Below are positions 27,901-36,036 of a DNA stretch of 64,000 bases, piece after piece. The translations under genes and the position numbers were made by a program. Under the pieces are notes generated by a model that worked only from the letters and a program-made list of their open reading frames with translations, was not told the DNA's origin and ran no database searches. Source of the stretch: UBA2365 sp964594045 (GTDB taxonomy: Bacteria > Bacteroidota > Bacteroidia > Chitinophagales > Saprospiraceae); assembly GCA_964594045.1 (NCBI GenBank), contig CAZQKR010000009.1, positions 1-64,000 on the forward strand, written 5' to 3'. Each line of letters opens with the position of its first letter. Within the stretch, counting starts at the first letter, position 1.

Positions 27901-29025
27901 CGTATCGATCCGATCGTTCAGACAAGCAATAAACATATCGCTCACATTGATCTGTGCATCAATGTAGACGTTTGAATATGCATTGGTTGTAACCGGAAAA
28001 TCGGAAGAAGCAGTTGTGCCCAAAAGATAAATTCTGTTGTTTTCATCCAGTACCATTGCTCCAAGCGTATCCTTAGCTGAACCTCCGATGTAAGTGACGC
28101 GTTGCATTGAAGACAGATCCGAATTAAATACAGCCGCAAAAATATCCATATTGCCATTGTAGGTATTGTCATAAGTGCCAATGGAAAACAGATTAGGGGA
28201 TTCAGTTACACCCGCAACATAGACCTGCTTGTTTTTTCCTGCACTGATCTGCTGAACCACATCTTTCTGGTTGCCGCCAAAATATCCGGAAGATATTAGT
28301 GGATCTATGTACAGGGTCCTGGAAAGATCATAATCAACCGGGTCAAACCCATAACTGTATTTACCATCTTCATTTTCAGTGTGATAGGCAACTTCAACAG
28401 GTAATTTATTACCTTCATCGTCAATCTGCCAGGCAACAGGTCTGGAAAAACTGATTTTCTGACCATTAACTTCCAAAACGAGCTGGCCTGCCTGATCAAG
28501 CTCCATTTTTTCCATTCCATTGAGTTCAAAAAGCATTTGATCCGCATCAGTTCCGGGTTCAAAGATCAGCAGCTTCTCAGCATTTCCATACCTTGCATCA
28601 AGCTGCAATTTTATTCCTGGAGCTATGTTTCCGAAACACAACCGTTGGAAAGCACTTGCATCGATTCCTTCAGGATGTGCACCATACCCGGCACCCAAAT
28701 ATTTGATCTTCAGGCCATCTTCATTCTTCCCTGTAGGAGAGGTCAGTGCAGAAAGATCAGTCAGTATACGTTCTTCAATTCGGATGTTTTTACCATCAGG
28801 AACAGTAAAATCATAAACAATGGTCCTGTCTTTAAGCACCCAGATATCCGCAACGCTTGTCCGCTTCAGAAAAGCCACCTCATCAGAAAATTGACCGGCA
28901 TTTGAGATCCAGGGAATAAAATGACCCGGATCAGGATCATTTTTAAAATTTTCGGGGCCTGGTGCAGCAAAGATCAATTGGATCACTGCCAGGACATAAA
29001 AAACTGTAAGGAATGCTTTTCTCAT
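24949..29025 (-). CDS. Giant secreted SBBP beta-propeller protein with Cys/Trp repeats and T9SS sorting domain
   Basis: 1358 residues with a signal peptide. Layout: an N-terminal domain (about 30-240) of the kind that precedes SBBP repeats; SBBP-type propeller blades about 245-735 (recurrent YIGG, DFPVT, FYITG and D-x-x-x-H-x-Y-x-A-G motifs); a fibronectin III-like domain about 745-835; eight tandem repeats of about 55-60 residues, each opening with [IL]C-x-G-D-x-[IL]-x-W-x-G (one, ICYLDIFCWHG, deviates); and a T9SS C-terminal domain FKVFPNPSYGKMRL to VLITR. Probably a surface adhesin or matrix protein. The repeats differ from each other, which argues against recent expansion. Confidence 0.88.
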   Translation of the reverse strand: MRKAFLTVFYVLAVIQLIFAAPGPENFKNDPDPGHFIPWISNAGQFSDEVAFLKRTSVADIWVLKDRTIVYDFTVPDGKNIRIEERILTDLSALTSPTGKNEDGLKIKYLGAGYGAHPEGIDASAFQRLCFGNIAPGIKLQLDARYGNAEKLLIFEPGTDADQMLFELNGMEKMELDQAGQLVLEVNGQKISFSRPVAWQIDDEGNKLPVEVAYHTENEDGKYSYGFDPVDYDLSRTLYIDPLISSGYFGGNQKDVVQQISAGKNKQVYVAGVTESPNLFSIGTYDNTYNGNMDIFAAVFNSDLSSMQRVTYIGGSAKDTLGAMVLDENNRIYLLGTTASSDFPVTTNAYSNVYIDAQINVSDMFIACLNDRIDTLVSSTYLGSDREDIGLVLDLNVDGQLFIAGMSAGKMPEVGPQWQTYTTGLVFAKMDPNLENLLFTNSIGDFGESRPTDIAVDSSGHFFITGFTSDAQFPVTPGSFSEDLSGKNDVFVARIKDDLSQIIAASYIGGNEDDYAYALLLDSLDHVYLAGETRSGNFPVTPNAVDQSFTFETVLRSDAFICMMDSLLRLMVNGSFFGGLGNQAITDLSMDSLFNVIFGGYTSSGRIPTFCYSHDDTYNGGDDGIIGRFSEKLAALDQSTFFGGSLNDRVLCLTLGEKDFIYVGGRTNSSDFPFKNGYDGSFNGGERDGFLSMFSTLEKPEPCCSEPIFPDVLAVEQPTELTLRWTKAINAAGYILSVGTSEGVFDLIDHVDTGVDTFYHLTDLPCGETIFVYVHPYNEFLTNIYCPYYTFSTIEPNTEEQNIDICAGESYFWKGQYYDQPGHYALEEDNGGPCPDIFSLNLSVHEIFEFTTTYEMCQGDTLFWEGDFYTESVYIKKKFETAFGCDSTYVLDLWVFPAQSVHDTLALCTGDQITWNGQIFTEPGDYFSISTDQHGCDVFHYLNLFADGFTDHQVIELCQGDQFEWQGNLLVQSGTYTVSYPSVNGCDSVYILDLFFYPYINEFDTLSICPGDFIEWHGQIWDTAGDYLITETNDAGCESNYHLHLTTELLEYHYYSSICEGDELIWQGQSYTESGQFVFIADGGNACDTTYFLHLSVIPDAVVNDTLQICYLDIFCWHGIPVYEEGDYSFFSEHEGSCDTLYQLNVSFYTEYMHFEEIFLCEGDTLQWHGMEITGAGEYEWVDHSFEFCDTVYNALVEMVDINTELTVAGDTIFAVLDPEATYQWVNCADFGPVTGENNHYYVPDTCDSLFAVVIEKDGCSEISACICLEGTGLDRLQATQFKVFPNPSYGKMRLVLDDQHPENYRLYVKDITGRMVQETELDGQESQLDLSLLPAGTYVLIAVNKQSVFQAKVLITR

Positions 29026-29776
29026 AACCAGATTTTTAAGTAGCCAAATCCCGGCAAGGCCATAAGCAAAGACCTATTAGGGACAAAAAAAGCAGCGGTT
29101 GGTGTCTGTTTGCAAATGTACATTATTCAATGACATATCACCATAAGCTTTGTCAATTTTCCTGTATAGTGGGCATCAAATTCTTCATGAGCTCAATGAC
29201 TTATTGTCAATCAAATGAATTCATAAAGAGTTTCCGTTACAATGGCCAAATGTCAATAAGCAATTGATTTTAAAATAATTCTGAGCCGATCAGGAATTTG
29301 ATTTTGATTTTTCAAATTACCTGAAATAAAGCCATCCGGTTGGATCATACACCAAATGTCAATTGCGCGGCTAACCGCTGATGTCTTGTGTAAGATGCAA
29401 CTATTTTAAAAAATGCTCGGAAAATCGGCCTGATAAAGTGTTAATAATCAAAAAAATCAGCTATTTGTCTATTTTTTTTTAGGGAAAAATTCAGCTAAAT
29501 AGCCCGAACGAAATTCAAATGCTGTAATGTTTTTTTAAAAGAAACTTAATACCTTGACAATGTATAGTTTTATGACCGCCCTAAATACGGTGTAAATCGG
29601 ATGACTATCCATATTCAAACCATCAAATGATCTTTTTCCTTTTTGATCACCTTAATTTTTAAATCTCTGCATAACAATTAAATACAAATGTTCTGTTTGA
29701 TTAAGTGGGCCGGGGTAGGTATTCAACGAACTGCATTTTACCTCAATCTCGATAAACACACCGCATTCATCATATT
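29026..29776. other. Intergenic region without a gene
   Basis: About 750 bp, AT-rich, no convincing coding frame. TACATTTG on the minus strand (29113-29120) could be the -7 box of the SBBP giant gene, giving a leader of about 90 nt, but no -33 element is at the right distance. The rest shows nothing I can name. Confidence 0.5.
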
Positions 29777-30070
29777 GAAGATGTATAATAATTATGTTGA
29801 TTGGTAAAAATAAATGCTTGGAAGTCAAGGTGAAGCGCCTTTTTGGATCGAAGATACTGACAAGCTTGCTTCGTCAGTGATCAAAATGCTGATATGCAAG
29901 CATCGTCAGTATCCCAGATGCTGACAAGCTTGCTTCGTCAGTATTCGTCAGTGCTTTCAATGCTTTTTAGTGCTGATAAGCTTTGCCTGATAAGTGCTGA
30001 TATGCAAAGCATCGTCAGCATTCGTCAGTAATTTGTTTGCAAGCATTAAGATACATTTTTAAACATCTTC
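29777..30070. mobile_element. MITE-like element, copy A (long form)
   Basis: 294 bp bounded by GAAGATGTATAA (29777-29788) and TTAAACATCTTC (30059-30070), an 11 of 12 terminal inverted repeat, flanked by the possible 3-bp target duplication ATT/ATT. About 50 bp at one end and 43 bp at the other match, inverted, the ends of copy B at 53744-53899. The core holds a series of imperfect palindromes of the type CTGA...TCAG. No coding capacity. It lies upstream of the GH5 gene, which starts 91 bp after its right end. Confidence 0.7.
29856..30020. repeat. Palindromic repeat cluster inside MITE-like copy A
   Basis: Units at 29856-29878, 29887-29910, 29919-29942, 29971-29994 and 29995-30020. Two alternating types are seen: CTGACAAGCTTGCTTCGTCAG and CTGATATGCA(A)AGCATCGTCAG. 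Each can fold as a short stem-loop; the inner stem ATGC/GCAT is kept while the loop varies. Copy B holds one pair of such units, so copy A has been expanded. Confidence 0.7.
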
Positions 30071-30092
30071 ATTTACTTCACCTAAAATATCA

Positions 30093-30100
30093 TAGATTTG
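30093..30100 (+). promoter_or_regulatory. Candidate -7 box upstream of the GH5 gene
   Basis: TAGATTTG matches TAnnTTTG; a TTTA lies 17 nt upstream in place of TTTG. It is 62 bp before the start codon and just outside the right end of MITE-like copy A. Confidence 0.4.
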
Positions 30101-30161
30101 AGCATTCTAAAATACCATCATTTTTGAAGGCTTTGAGAGCAATAAATAAAACTTCAGAAAA

Positions 30162-31895
30162 ATGAAACAACTTTTACATTTTATCCTGGCTTTGGCATTA
30201 ATAATGTTCATCAGCTGTAATAAAGAAGCAATAAATACGATCAGTGCCTCCCTAGATGAATTTGAATTTCCATCCTCAGGCGGGACCAAAAATTTCATCC
30301 TTCAGACAGATGCTCCTGCCTGGAAAATCAGTCATTCAGCTTACCATTGGCTGGATGTTTCTCCCAGCCAGGGCGCAAAACCAGGCGCAGAGATAATTCT
30401 GACCGCTCAGCCAAATACTGCAGCATTCCGTACGGATACGTTGCAACTGGAAGCAGGTAACGCAGAACCCGTATTTGTATTCATACAACAGACTGAAATT
30501 CAATATATTTACTTTATGGAAACTGATATGACCACCATTAACCTGGGCCAAAAAGGTGAAACGATTGCATTCAAAATCAACACAAATGCACCAGCCTGGG
30601 AAATTCAAAACAGCAATGAGTGGATCCAGTTAAACCAGACAAATGGCACTTCGGGTTCCACAAGCATCCAACTGACCACATCAGATAATAATTCCAACAA
30701 TACCAGGGCAGGATTGCTGACCTTGAAAGCAGATCAGGCGAAGGATATACAGCTTTTTGTTTATCAGAAAGGCCGCCTTTTTCCGAATTATAACATCAAT
30801 CCAGCCGAACCCGATGCCAGCGGCATGAATTCCAATGCAGTCCAGCTCGCTGCCAAAATAAAAGTTGGCTGGAATATCGGAAATTCACTTGAAGCCATCG
30901 GTGGTGAAACTGCCTGGGGAAATCCGATGATCACGCCTGCACTGATCCAATTGGTAAAGCAAAGCGGGTTCAATGCAATCCGCATCCCCTGTTCCTGGAA
31001 TCAGCATGTGGAGAATCCGGCAACTGCAAAAATTAAACTGAGTTGGCTCGACCGGGTAAAACAGGTGGTTCAGTATTGTGTGGATAACGAAATGTATGTA
31101 GTATTGAATATTCACTGGGATAACGGATGGCTGGAAAACAATGTCAGTTCTGATAAGAAGGAAGAGGTCAGCGCACGCCAAAAAGCCTTGTGGGAACAGA
31201 TCGCTACACATCTGAGAAACTTCGACGAACACCTTATTTTTGCCGGTGCCAACGAGCCAAATGTAGAAAACGCCAGCCAAATGGAGGTCCTCAACGCATA
31301 TCACCAGACTTTTATGGATGCTGTGAGATCAACAGGCGGGCGAAATGCTTACCGGGTTTTAGTGGTACAGGGGCCTTCGACCGACATTGAAAAAACCCAC
31401 AATCTCATGCATGCTTTACCTTTAGATCAGATAGCCAACAGGTTGATGATGGAGATCCATTACTATACACCATATCAGTTCTGCCTGATGGAATCGGACG
31501 CAGATTGGGGAAAAGTGTTTTATTACTGGGGAAAGGATTTTCATTCTTCCACCGACCCGTCCCGCAATGCCACCTGGGGTGAGGAAGCGGATATGGAACA
31601 GCTTTTCAGCCTGATGAAAACAAAATTCACCGACAAAGGAATTCCGGTCATTTTGGGTGAATTTGCTGTGATCAAAAGAACCGGTCTGTCAGGAGAAGCA
31701 CTTACACTGCACCTTGCTTCCAGGGCATATTTCCTCAATTTCCTGACGAAAAAAGCAAAAGCCAACGGACTTTTGCCATTTTACTGGGATGCCGGCAATA
31801 TGGGTGCAAATGCCTCAGCCCTGTTCAACAGACAAAATAATACGATATTTGATCAACAGGCGTTGGATGCCATCATCACCGGAGCAAATAATTGA
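30162..31895 (+). CDS. BACON-domain GH5 endo-beta-glucanase lipoprotein
   Basis: 577 residues. Lipoprotein signal with lipobox cysteine C19 (MFISCNK). Two BACON domains follow (about 28-115 and 120-205; WKISHSAYHWLDVSPSQG and WEIQNSNEWIQLNQTNGTSG), usual mucin- or glycan-anchoring or spacer modules in Bacteroidota. Residues 215-577 are a glycoside hydrolase family 5 barrel: GWNIGNSLEA, IRIPCSWN, VVLNIHWDNGW, acid/base E365 in GANEPN, HYYTP, and nucleophile E500 in VILGEFAV. Likely an outer-surface endoglucanase or xyloglucanase. No SusC/D pair or other PUL genes lie beside it. Confidence 0.92.
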   Translation: MKQLLHFILALALIMFISCNKEAINTISASLDEFEFPSSGGTKNFILQTDAPAWKISHSAYHWLDVSPSQGAKPGAEIILTAQPNTAAFRTDTLQLEAGNAEPVFVFIQQTEIQYIYFMETDMTTINLGQKGETIAFKINTNAPAWEIQNSNEWIQLNQTNGTSGSTSIQLTTSDNNSNNTRAGLLTLKADQAKDIQLFVYQKGRLFPNYNINPAEPDASGMNSNAVQLAAKIKVGWNIGNSLEAIGGETAWGNPMITPALIQLVKQSGFNAIRIPCSWNQHVENPATAKIKLSWLDRVKQVVQYCVDNEMYVVLNIHWDNGWLENNVSSDKKEEVSARQKALWEQIATHLRNFDEHLIFAGANEPNVENASQMEVLNAYHQTFMDAVRSTGGRNAYRVLVVQGPSTDIEKTHNLMHALPLDQIANRLMMEIHYYTPYQFCLMESDADWGKVFYYWGKDFHSSTDPSRNATWGEEADMEQLFSLMKTKFTDKGIPVILGEFAVIKRTGLSGEALTLHLASRAYFLNFLTKKAKANGLLPFYWDAGNMGANASALFNRQNNTIFDQQALDAIITGANN

Positions 31896-31999
31896 TCGGG
31901 GAAAGGTTTACAGCACTTGAAGCAACATTTGAAATCCTTTTTCATTATTATTTAAAACGATCATTATTTGGTTTTTTTGATTATTTTCAAAAGCATTAC

Positions 32000-32030
32000 T
32001 TGCATTTGTTTGAATTTTCATATATTTTTG
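32000..32030 (+). promoter_or_regulatory. Promoter upstream of the propeller-CTD gene
   Basis: TTG (32000-32002), 20 nt, TATTTTTG (32023-32030), 22 bp before the start codon. Confidence 0.45.
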
Positions 32031-32052
32031 TTGAGATTTAAAAATCAATGAA

Positions 32053-33558
32053 ATGAAGGCGATTTTCCGGATTTTAGTGTTGATTTTTGCAGTTGCATTT
32101 GCTCTTGATGCACAAAATGATACCTGGTTCATCACCAGGGGACCGTCAACCGATGAGGTTGCCTGGGCAGTAGATGTAGATCAGACAGGAAATATTTATT
32201 GGGCAATTGAACAAAAAGACAAATGGCCTTTCTGGTACTATAACATAATAGTTTACAAATTTGATCCTGCTGGCAATCAAATCTGGCAGAGTAACCCGTG
32301 GGATAACAGTACCGGCTTTAATGATATCGCCTTTATTGCAAAAGTGGAAGGAAATAGCCTTTATCTTGGCGGAAGGACGGATTCAACCGGAAACAACAGC
32401 CTATCCGGAGATGCTTTGCTGATGAAGTATAGTACATCAGACGGCAAAATGATATGGGCTAAAAATATCACACCCAATCCGGATCATGGCTATCAGGAAA
32501 TAGATGGCATTTGCGTTAAAACAGACGGTATCTACCTCACAGGCTGGACTAAAGGTCAGCTGACAGATATGGATTTTCTGATCCAGAAGGTCGACTTTTC
32601 AGGTAATACCATCTGGATCAATTCCTGGGATTTTAACGGCAATAAAAAATTTGACGGGGCTAACGGACACATGGCGATGGATGATCATTTTATTTACACC
32701 ACAGGTCATGTCAACCGAACCAATATCATTTCACTTGACGGAAGTGGTGTTATGGCATGTTTTTCAAAAGTTGACGGAGAAAATCAGTTTTATGAGATCT
32801 GGGATGGAGTTTCCTTTGATGATCCTTTGGGTATGAATATGAGTTCTGATTCGATATTGTATGTCGTGGGTTACAGTGCCAGTTACGGTAATGGGTCCCA
32901 GGTTTATACAAAAAAGATCACCAGGACAGGTGATGTTTTATGGTCCAGGATATGGGGAGGAACCGGCACGGAAGATTGCCGTTCAGTTGTAACAGATGGT
33001 GACAGCATGGTATATGTAGTGGGGGCGACCGGAAGTTATGGACATGGAGGAAAGGATATTTTTGTTTTGAAGTACAATGCTGCAGGTCAATTGGTTGATT
33101 CGTTGATTTGGGGTGGAGATTTTGACGAAACTGCCAAGGATGCTGCCTTTCATGAAGGATTTCTTTACATCACCGGAGAAACAAAAAGCTTTGGAAATGC
33201 CCTGATCACTGGAGATCACTCAAAAACTGACGGCATGCTGTTAAAAATTGACGGCAGAAGGATGAAGTCTCCCGATCCGCTTTTGAACTATGTCGACCTC
33301 CATTCCAGCGACCAGTATATATTAAAAGCTTTTCCAAATCCATTCAGGAATTACACCATTTTAAAATCTCAAGCTTTACTTACGGATGCAAGTCTGTTTA
33401 TTTACGATCTGAGTGGTCGTTGTATCCGGGAAACTGAACATATTGCAGGCAACACCATTTTACTGGAAAGAAAGGACATGAAATCCGGGGTGTATATCAT
33501 TCATATAAACCAGCATGGCCAGTCTTTGACGAAAGGAAAGCTCATCGTTACAGATTAA
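32053..33558 (+). CDS. Secreted beta-propeller protein with T9SS sorting domain
   Basis: 501 residues. Signal peptide (MKAIFRILVLIFAVAFALDA). The body is a run of blades of the kind D-x-x-x-Y-x-x-G-x-T/R with W residues (for example GIYLTGWTKG, ILYVVGYSASYGNG, MVYVVGATGSYGHGGKDIFV), resembling SBBP or NHL-type propellers. The C-terminal domain LKAFPNPFRNYTILKS through GKLIVTD is a T9SS sorting signal. No catalytic motif was seen; probable surface or secreted binding protein. Confidence 0.82.
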   Translation: MKAIFRILVLIFAVAFALDAQNDTWFITRGPSTDEVAWAVDVDQTGNIYWAIEQKDKWPFWYYNIIVYKFDPAGNQIWQSNPWDNSTGFNDIAFIAKVEGNSLYLGGRTDSTGNNSLSGDALLMKYSTSDGKMIWAKNITPNPDHGYQEIDGICVKTDGIYLTGWTKGQLTDMDFLIQKVDFSGNTIWINSWDFNGNKKFDGANGHMAMDDHFIYTTGHVNRTNIISLDGSGVMACFSKVDGENQFYEIWDGVSFDDPLGMNMSSDSILYVVGYSASYGNGSQVYTKKITRTGDVLWSRIWGGTGTEDCRSVVTDGDSMVYVVGATGSYGHGGKDIFVLKYNAAGQLVDSLIWGGDFDETAKDAAFHEGFLYITGETKSFGNALITGDHSKTDGMLLKIDGRRMKSPDPLLNYVDLHSSDQYILKAFPNPFRNYTILKSQALLTDASLFIYDLSGRCIRETEHIAGNTILLERKDMKSGVYIIHINQHGQSLTKGKLIVTD

Positions 33559-33619
33559 ATTCCTTGTTATTTTTCAGATATTGCTGATCAACCTTGATTC
33601 TACTCCAAAAAGTCCAATT

Positions 33620-33703
33620 TGTTGATTTTCAATCGTTTTTTACCCCAACCTTCTGACGTCACCGATCAGCACAAGACTAAAGGGAAACGATTGAAAACCA
33701 ACA
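33620..33703. repeat. 19-bp inverted repeat with 46-nt loop
   Basis: TGTTGATTTTCAATCGTTT (33620-33638) pairs with AAACGATTGAAAACCAACA (33685-33703) with one A/G mismatch. There is no T tract after it, so it is not a standard terminator; it may be a remnant of a mobile element end or an mRNA hairpin after the 501-residue propeller gene. Confidence 0.7.
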
Positions 33704-33724
33704 CATTAAAAGTCCCCTTTTAGA

Positions 33725-33774
33725 CCTGTACTGACTGAAAATGTCAGTGCCTGTACTGACTGAAAACGTCAATG
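33725..33774. repeat. Two tandem 25-bp repeats
   Basis: Two copies starting CCTGTACTGACTGAAAA, differing at two positions. The first copy contains the palindrome ACTGAC-7 nt-GTCAGT, similar to the CTGAC...GTCAG units in MITE-like copy A. Confidence 0.75.
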
Positions 33775-33874
33775 GGGATTAAGGGAGCAAAGACTTTGAT
33801 GAGCAAACTCAACATTTAAAAAAACTGTTTGATTCAACGGGAAGATATCACCCGGTACCATTAGTGAAAAAGTG

Positions 33875-33882
33875 TATCTTTG
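33875..33882 (+). promoter_or_regulatory. Candidate -7 box upstream of the endonuclease gene
   Basis: TATCTTTG matches TAnnTTTG and ends 22 bp before the start codon. No TTTG lies at the usual distance upstream. Confidence 0.4.
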
Positions 33883-33904
33883 TTTGTTGTAATGAGAAGA
33901 CACT

Positions 33905-35875
33905 ATGAAGTATTACTTATTTTTCCTGTTATTTTATCTGTTCAGCCCTTATGTCAAAGGACAATTTACACTGGTGATCAATGAACTTGACAGCGACACA
34001 CCAGGTCTGGATACGAAGGAATTTCTTGAAATCAGATCAGCCGGGCCAAAAACTTCACTTGAGGGCTACGTGGTGGTGTTCTTCAACTGCAATCCAAACG
34101 TAAATAATATTTCCTATCTGGCCATTGATCTGGATGGCTATTCAACAGATATCAACGGATTATTCCTGATCGGTAATCAGGGAGTTGAGCCTTTTCCTCA
34201 ATACATCATCCCTGACAATACTATACAAAACGGTCAGGATGCGGTAGCGATTTATCAGGCAGATGCTGTTGATTTTCCTGAAGGCACATTGCCTTTTGTG
34301 GATGAGAGGCTGAGAGATGTATTGGTTTACGGAACCAGTGATCCTGAAGCCACTTCAATACTGGAAATTTTCCGCGCTTTCAGACCGGAACTTCAGCAGA
34401 TCAATGAAGGCGGCGGTAACAACACCAATTCAATTCAACGGAAAAATGATGGTTCCTATATTGCTGCAGCACCAAATCCCGGCAGCCTGAATGAAGGTGG
34501 AGGCATCGAACTCATTCGGATCAGGACAACTTTTGACCAACCTGAATATGAAGAAGGTGCTGACATGGTCATCCGTTTTACATCGGATCAGCCTGTTGAG
34601 GAGAATATTACATTGACTTTTGTTTTGGACAACAATGGATTTAATTCAATTGATTTTAACGGACCAACACAGTTGGTTTTTCTGCAGGGTACTGATCAGA
34701 CTGAAATAATATTGCAACTGTTGGAGGACAGCACGGAAGAAGGTGACGAAGACCTGATGATGAATATCAACCTTCAAAACGAACTTTACCTCCTCGTCAA
34801 CAATCATATCAAAATCCGGGTCAATGACGGAGATTACCGTGTTTCCGCATTCGGGACACCGTTGAATCCAACCTATGGCATGGTTGTCAGTCAAGCTGCA
34901 CCGGGATATTATGATCGTCTGAATGGATTGGCGGGTGAAGATCTGAAAGAAGCGCTCCGGGACATCATTGCTGATCCTGAAGTCATTCGAATGCATTCCT
35001 ACGATGAATTGGTCACCATTTTAAAAGAGGCTGATCAAAACCCGGAAAATTCAGGTAAGGTCTGGCAGGTTTACCTTGAAAATTCACGTTCGAAACTGGA
35101 TTTTCAGACAGGATCCAGCAACATTGGCTTTTGGAACAGAGAGCACGTCTGGCCCAGAGACAGAGGTGGATTCTTCAGTATTGCGGCAGATACCCTGATC
35201 GACGGGAAGGAACTGTTCTGGCCCAGCAATGCTGATTCTCTTCGGCATGCCAATTCGGATGCACATGGTATCAGGGTGGCCGATGGCCAGGAGAATTCTA
35301 TCAGGGGCAACAGGTTTTACGGAGATTATACCGGCCCGGCCGGAACAGCTGGAAAATTCAGGGGTGATGTCGCGAGAAGTATATTTTACCTTGCTGTCAG
35401 GTACAATGGCCTGGAAGTTGTGGAAGGATTCCCGGAAGGAGAAACGGGCAAGTTTGGCGATCTGATCACTCTGCTTGACTGGCACAGAATTGACCAGCCG
35501 GATGACTATGAAATGAACCGCAATAATGTTGTCCAGCAATGGCAAAAAAACAGAAATCCATTCATTGATCTGCCTGAACTGGTGGAATACATCTGGGGAA
35601 ATAAGCAAGGAGAGACCTGGACAGGACAGGTGGGTACCAAAGATTTCCGCAAAACAGAATACCGCGTTTTTCCGAATCCTGCAAAAGGTATTTTGTTTAT
35701 GGAGGGGCCAGGTAAAAATGCATCAGCTGAATTATTCAATTCGGCAGGCCAGAAGTTGAGGACTGCATTCATCAATGGTAACACTTCAATGGATTTACCC
35801 GCAGAAAGAGGAATTTATTGGTTGAAGATCAATGAGCAAAATGAAGTATTTACCAGTATTATACTGGTGCAATAA
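33905..35875 (+). CDS. Secreted endonuclease I family nuclease with lamin-tail-like domain and T9SS sorting domain
   Basis: 656 residues. Signal peptide (MKYYLFFLLFYLFSPYVKG). Residues about 22-195 resemble a lamin-tail domain (LVINELDSDTPGLDTKEFLEI). A Calx-beta-like or Ig-like stretch follows (about 200-310). The nuclease domain (about 320-565) carries the endonuclease I signature FWNREHVWPRDRGG with its H-N-type metal site, and DAHGIRVADGQENSIRGN. The end, YRVFPNPAKGILFM to IILVQ, is the T9SS sorting domain. Probably a secreted non-specific nuclease for nucleic acid scavenging. Confidence 0.9.
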   Translation: MKYYLFFLLFYLFSPYVKGQFTLVINELDSDTPGLDTKEFLEIRSAGPKTSLEGYVVVFFNCNPNVNNISYLAIDLDGYSTDINGLFLIGNQGVEPFPQYIIPDNTIQNGQDAVAIYQADAVDFPEGTLPFVDERLRDVLVYGTSDPEATSILEIFRAFRPELQQINEGGGNNTNSIQRKNDGSYIAAAPNPGSLNEGGGIELIRIRTTFDQPEYEEGADMVIRFTSDQPVEENITLTFVLDNNGFNSIDFNGPTQLVFLQGTDQTEIILQLLEDSTEEGDEDLMMNINLQNELYLLVNNHIKIRVNDGDYRVSAFGTPLNPTYGMVVSQAAPGYYDRLNGLAGEDLKEALRDIIADPEVIRMHSYDELVTILKEADQNPENSGKVWQVYLENSRSKLDFQTGSSNIGFWNREHVWPRDRGGFFSIAADTLIDGKELFWPSNADSLRHANSDAHGIRVADGQENSIRGNRFYGDYTGPAGTAGKFRGDVARSIFYLAVRYNGLEVVEGFPEGETGKFGDLITLLDWHRIDQPDDYEMNRNNVVQQWQKNRNPFIDLPELVEYIWGNKQGETWTGQVGTKDFRKTEYRVFPNPAKGILFMEGPGKNASAELFNSAGQKLRTAFINGNTSMDLPAERGIYWLKINEQNEVFTSIILVQ

Positions 35876-36036
35876 GCGCATCTCATTTTGACCGGCAAAA
35901 TAAAATTGCTGAATCCAGGCCTTGCCTTTGACTGGAAAGCAAATTTCAGAACAAATACATAATTGATTGGTTGACACTCAGTGTGTCCTCAAAAAAAGAT
36001 GGTAATAACTGGTATTTTGCCCTGGTGTAATGCAGA

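Larger units (their letters stand above)
33559..33904. other. Intergenic region with an inverted repeat and a tandem 25-mer
   Basis: No gene. It holds a 19-bp inverted repeat (33620-33638 with 33685-33703, one mismatch) and, directly after it, two tandem 25-bp copies at 33725-33749 and 33750-33774. A -7 box for the downstream gene is at 33875-33882. Confidence 0.7.
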
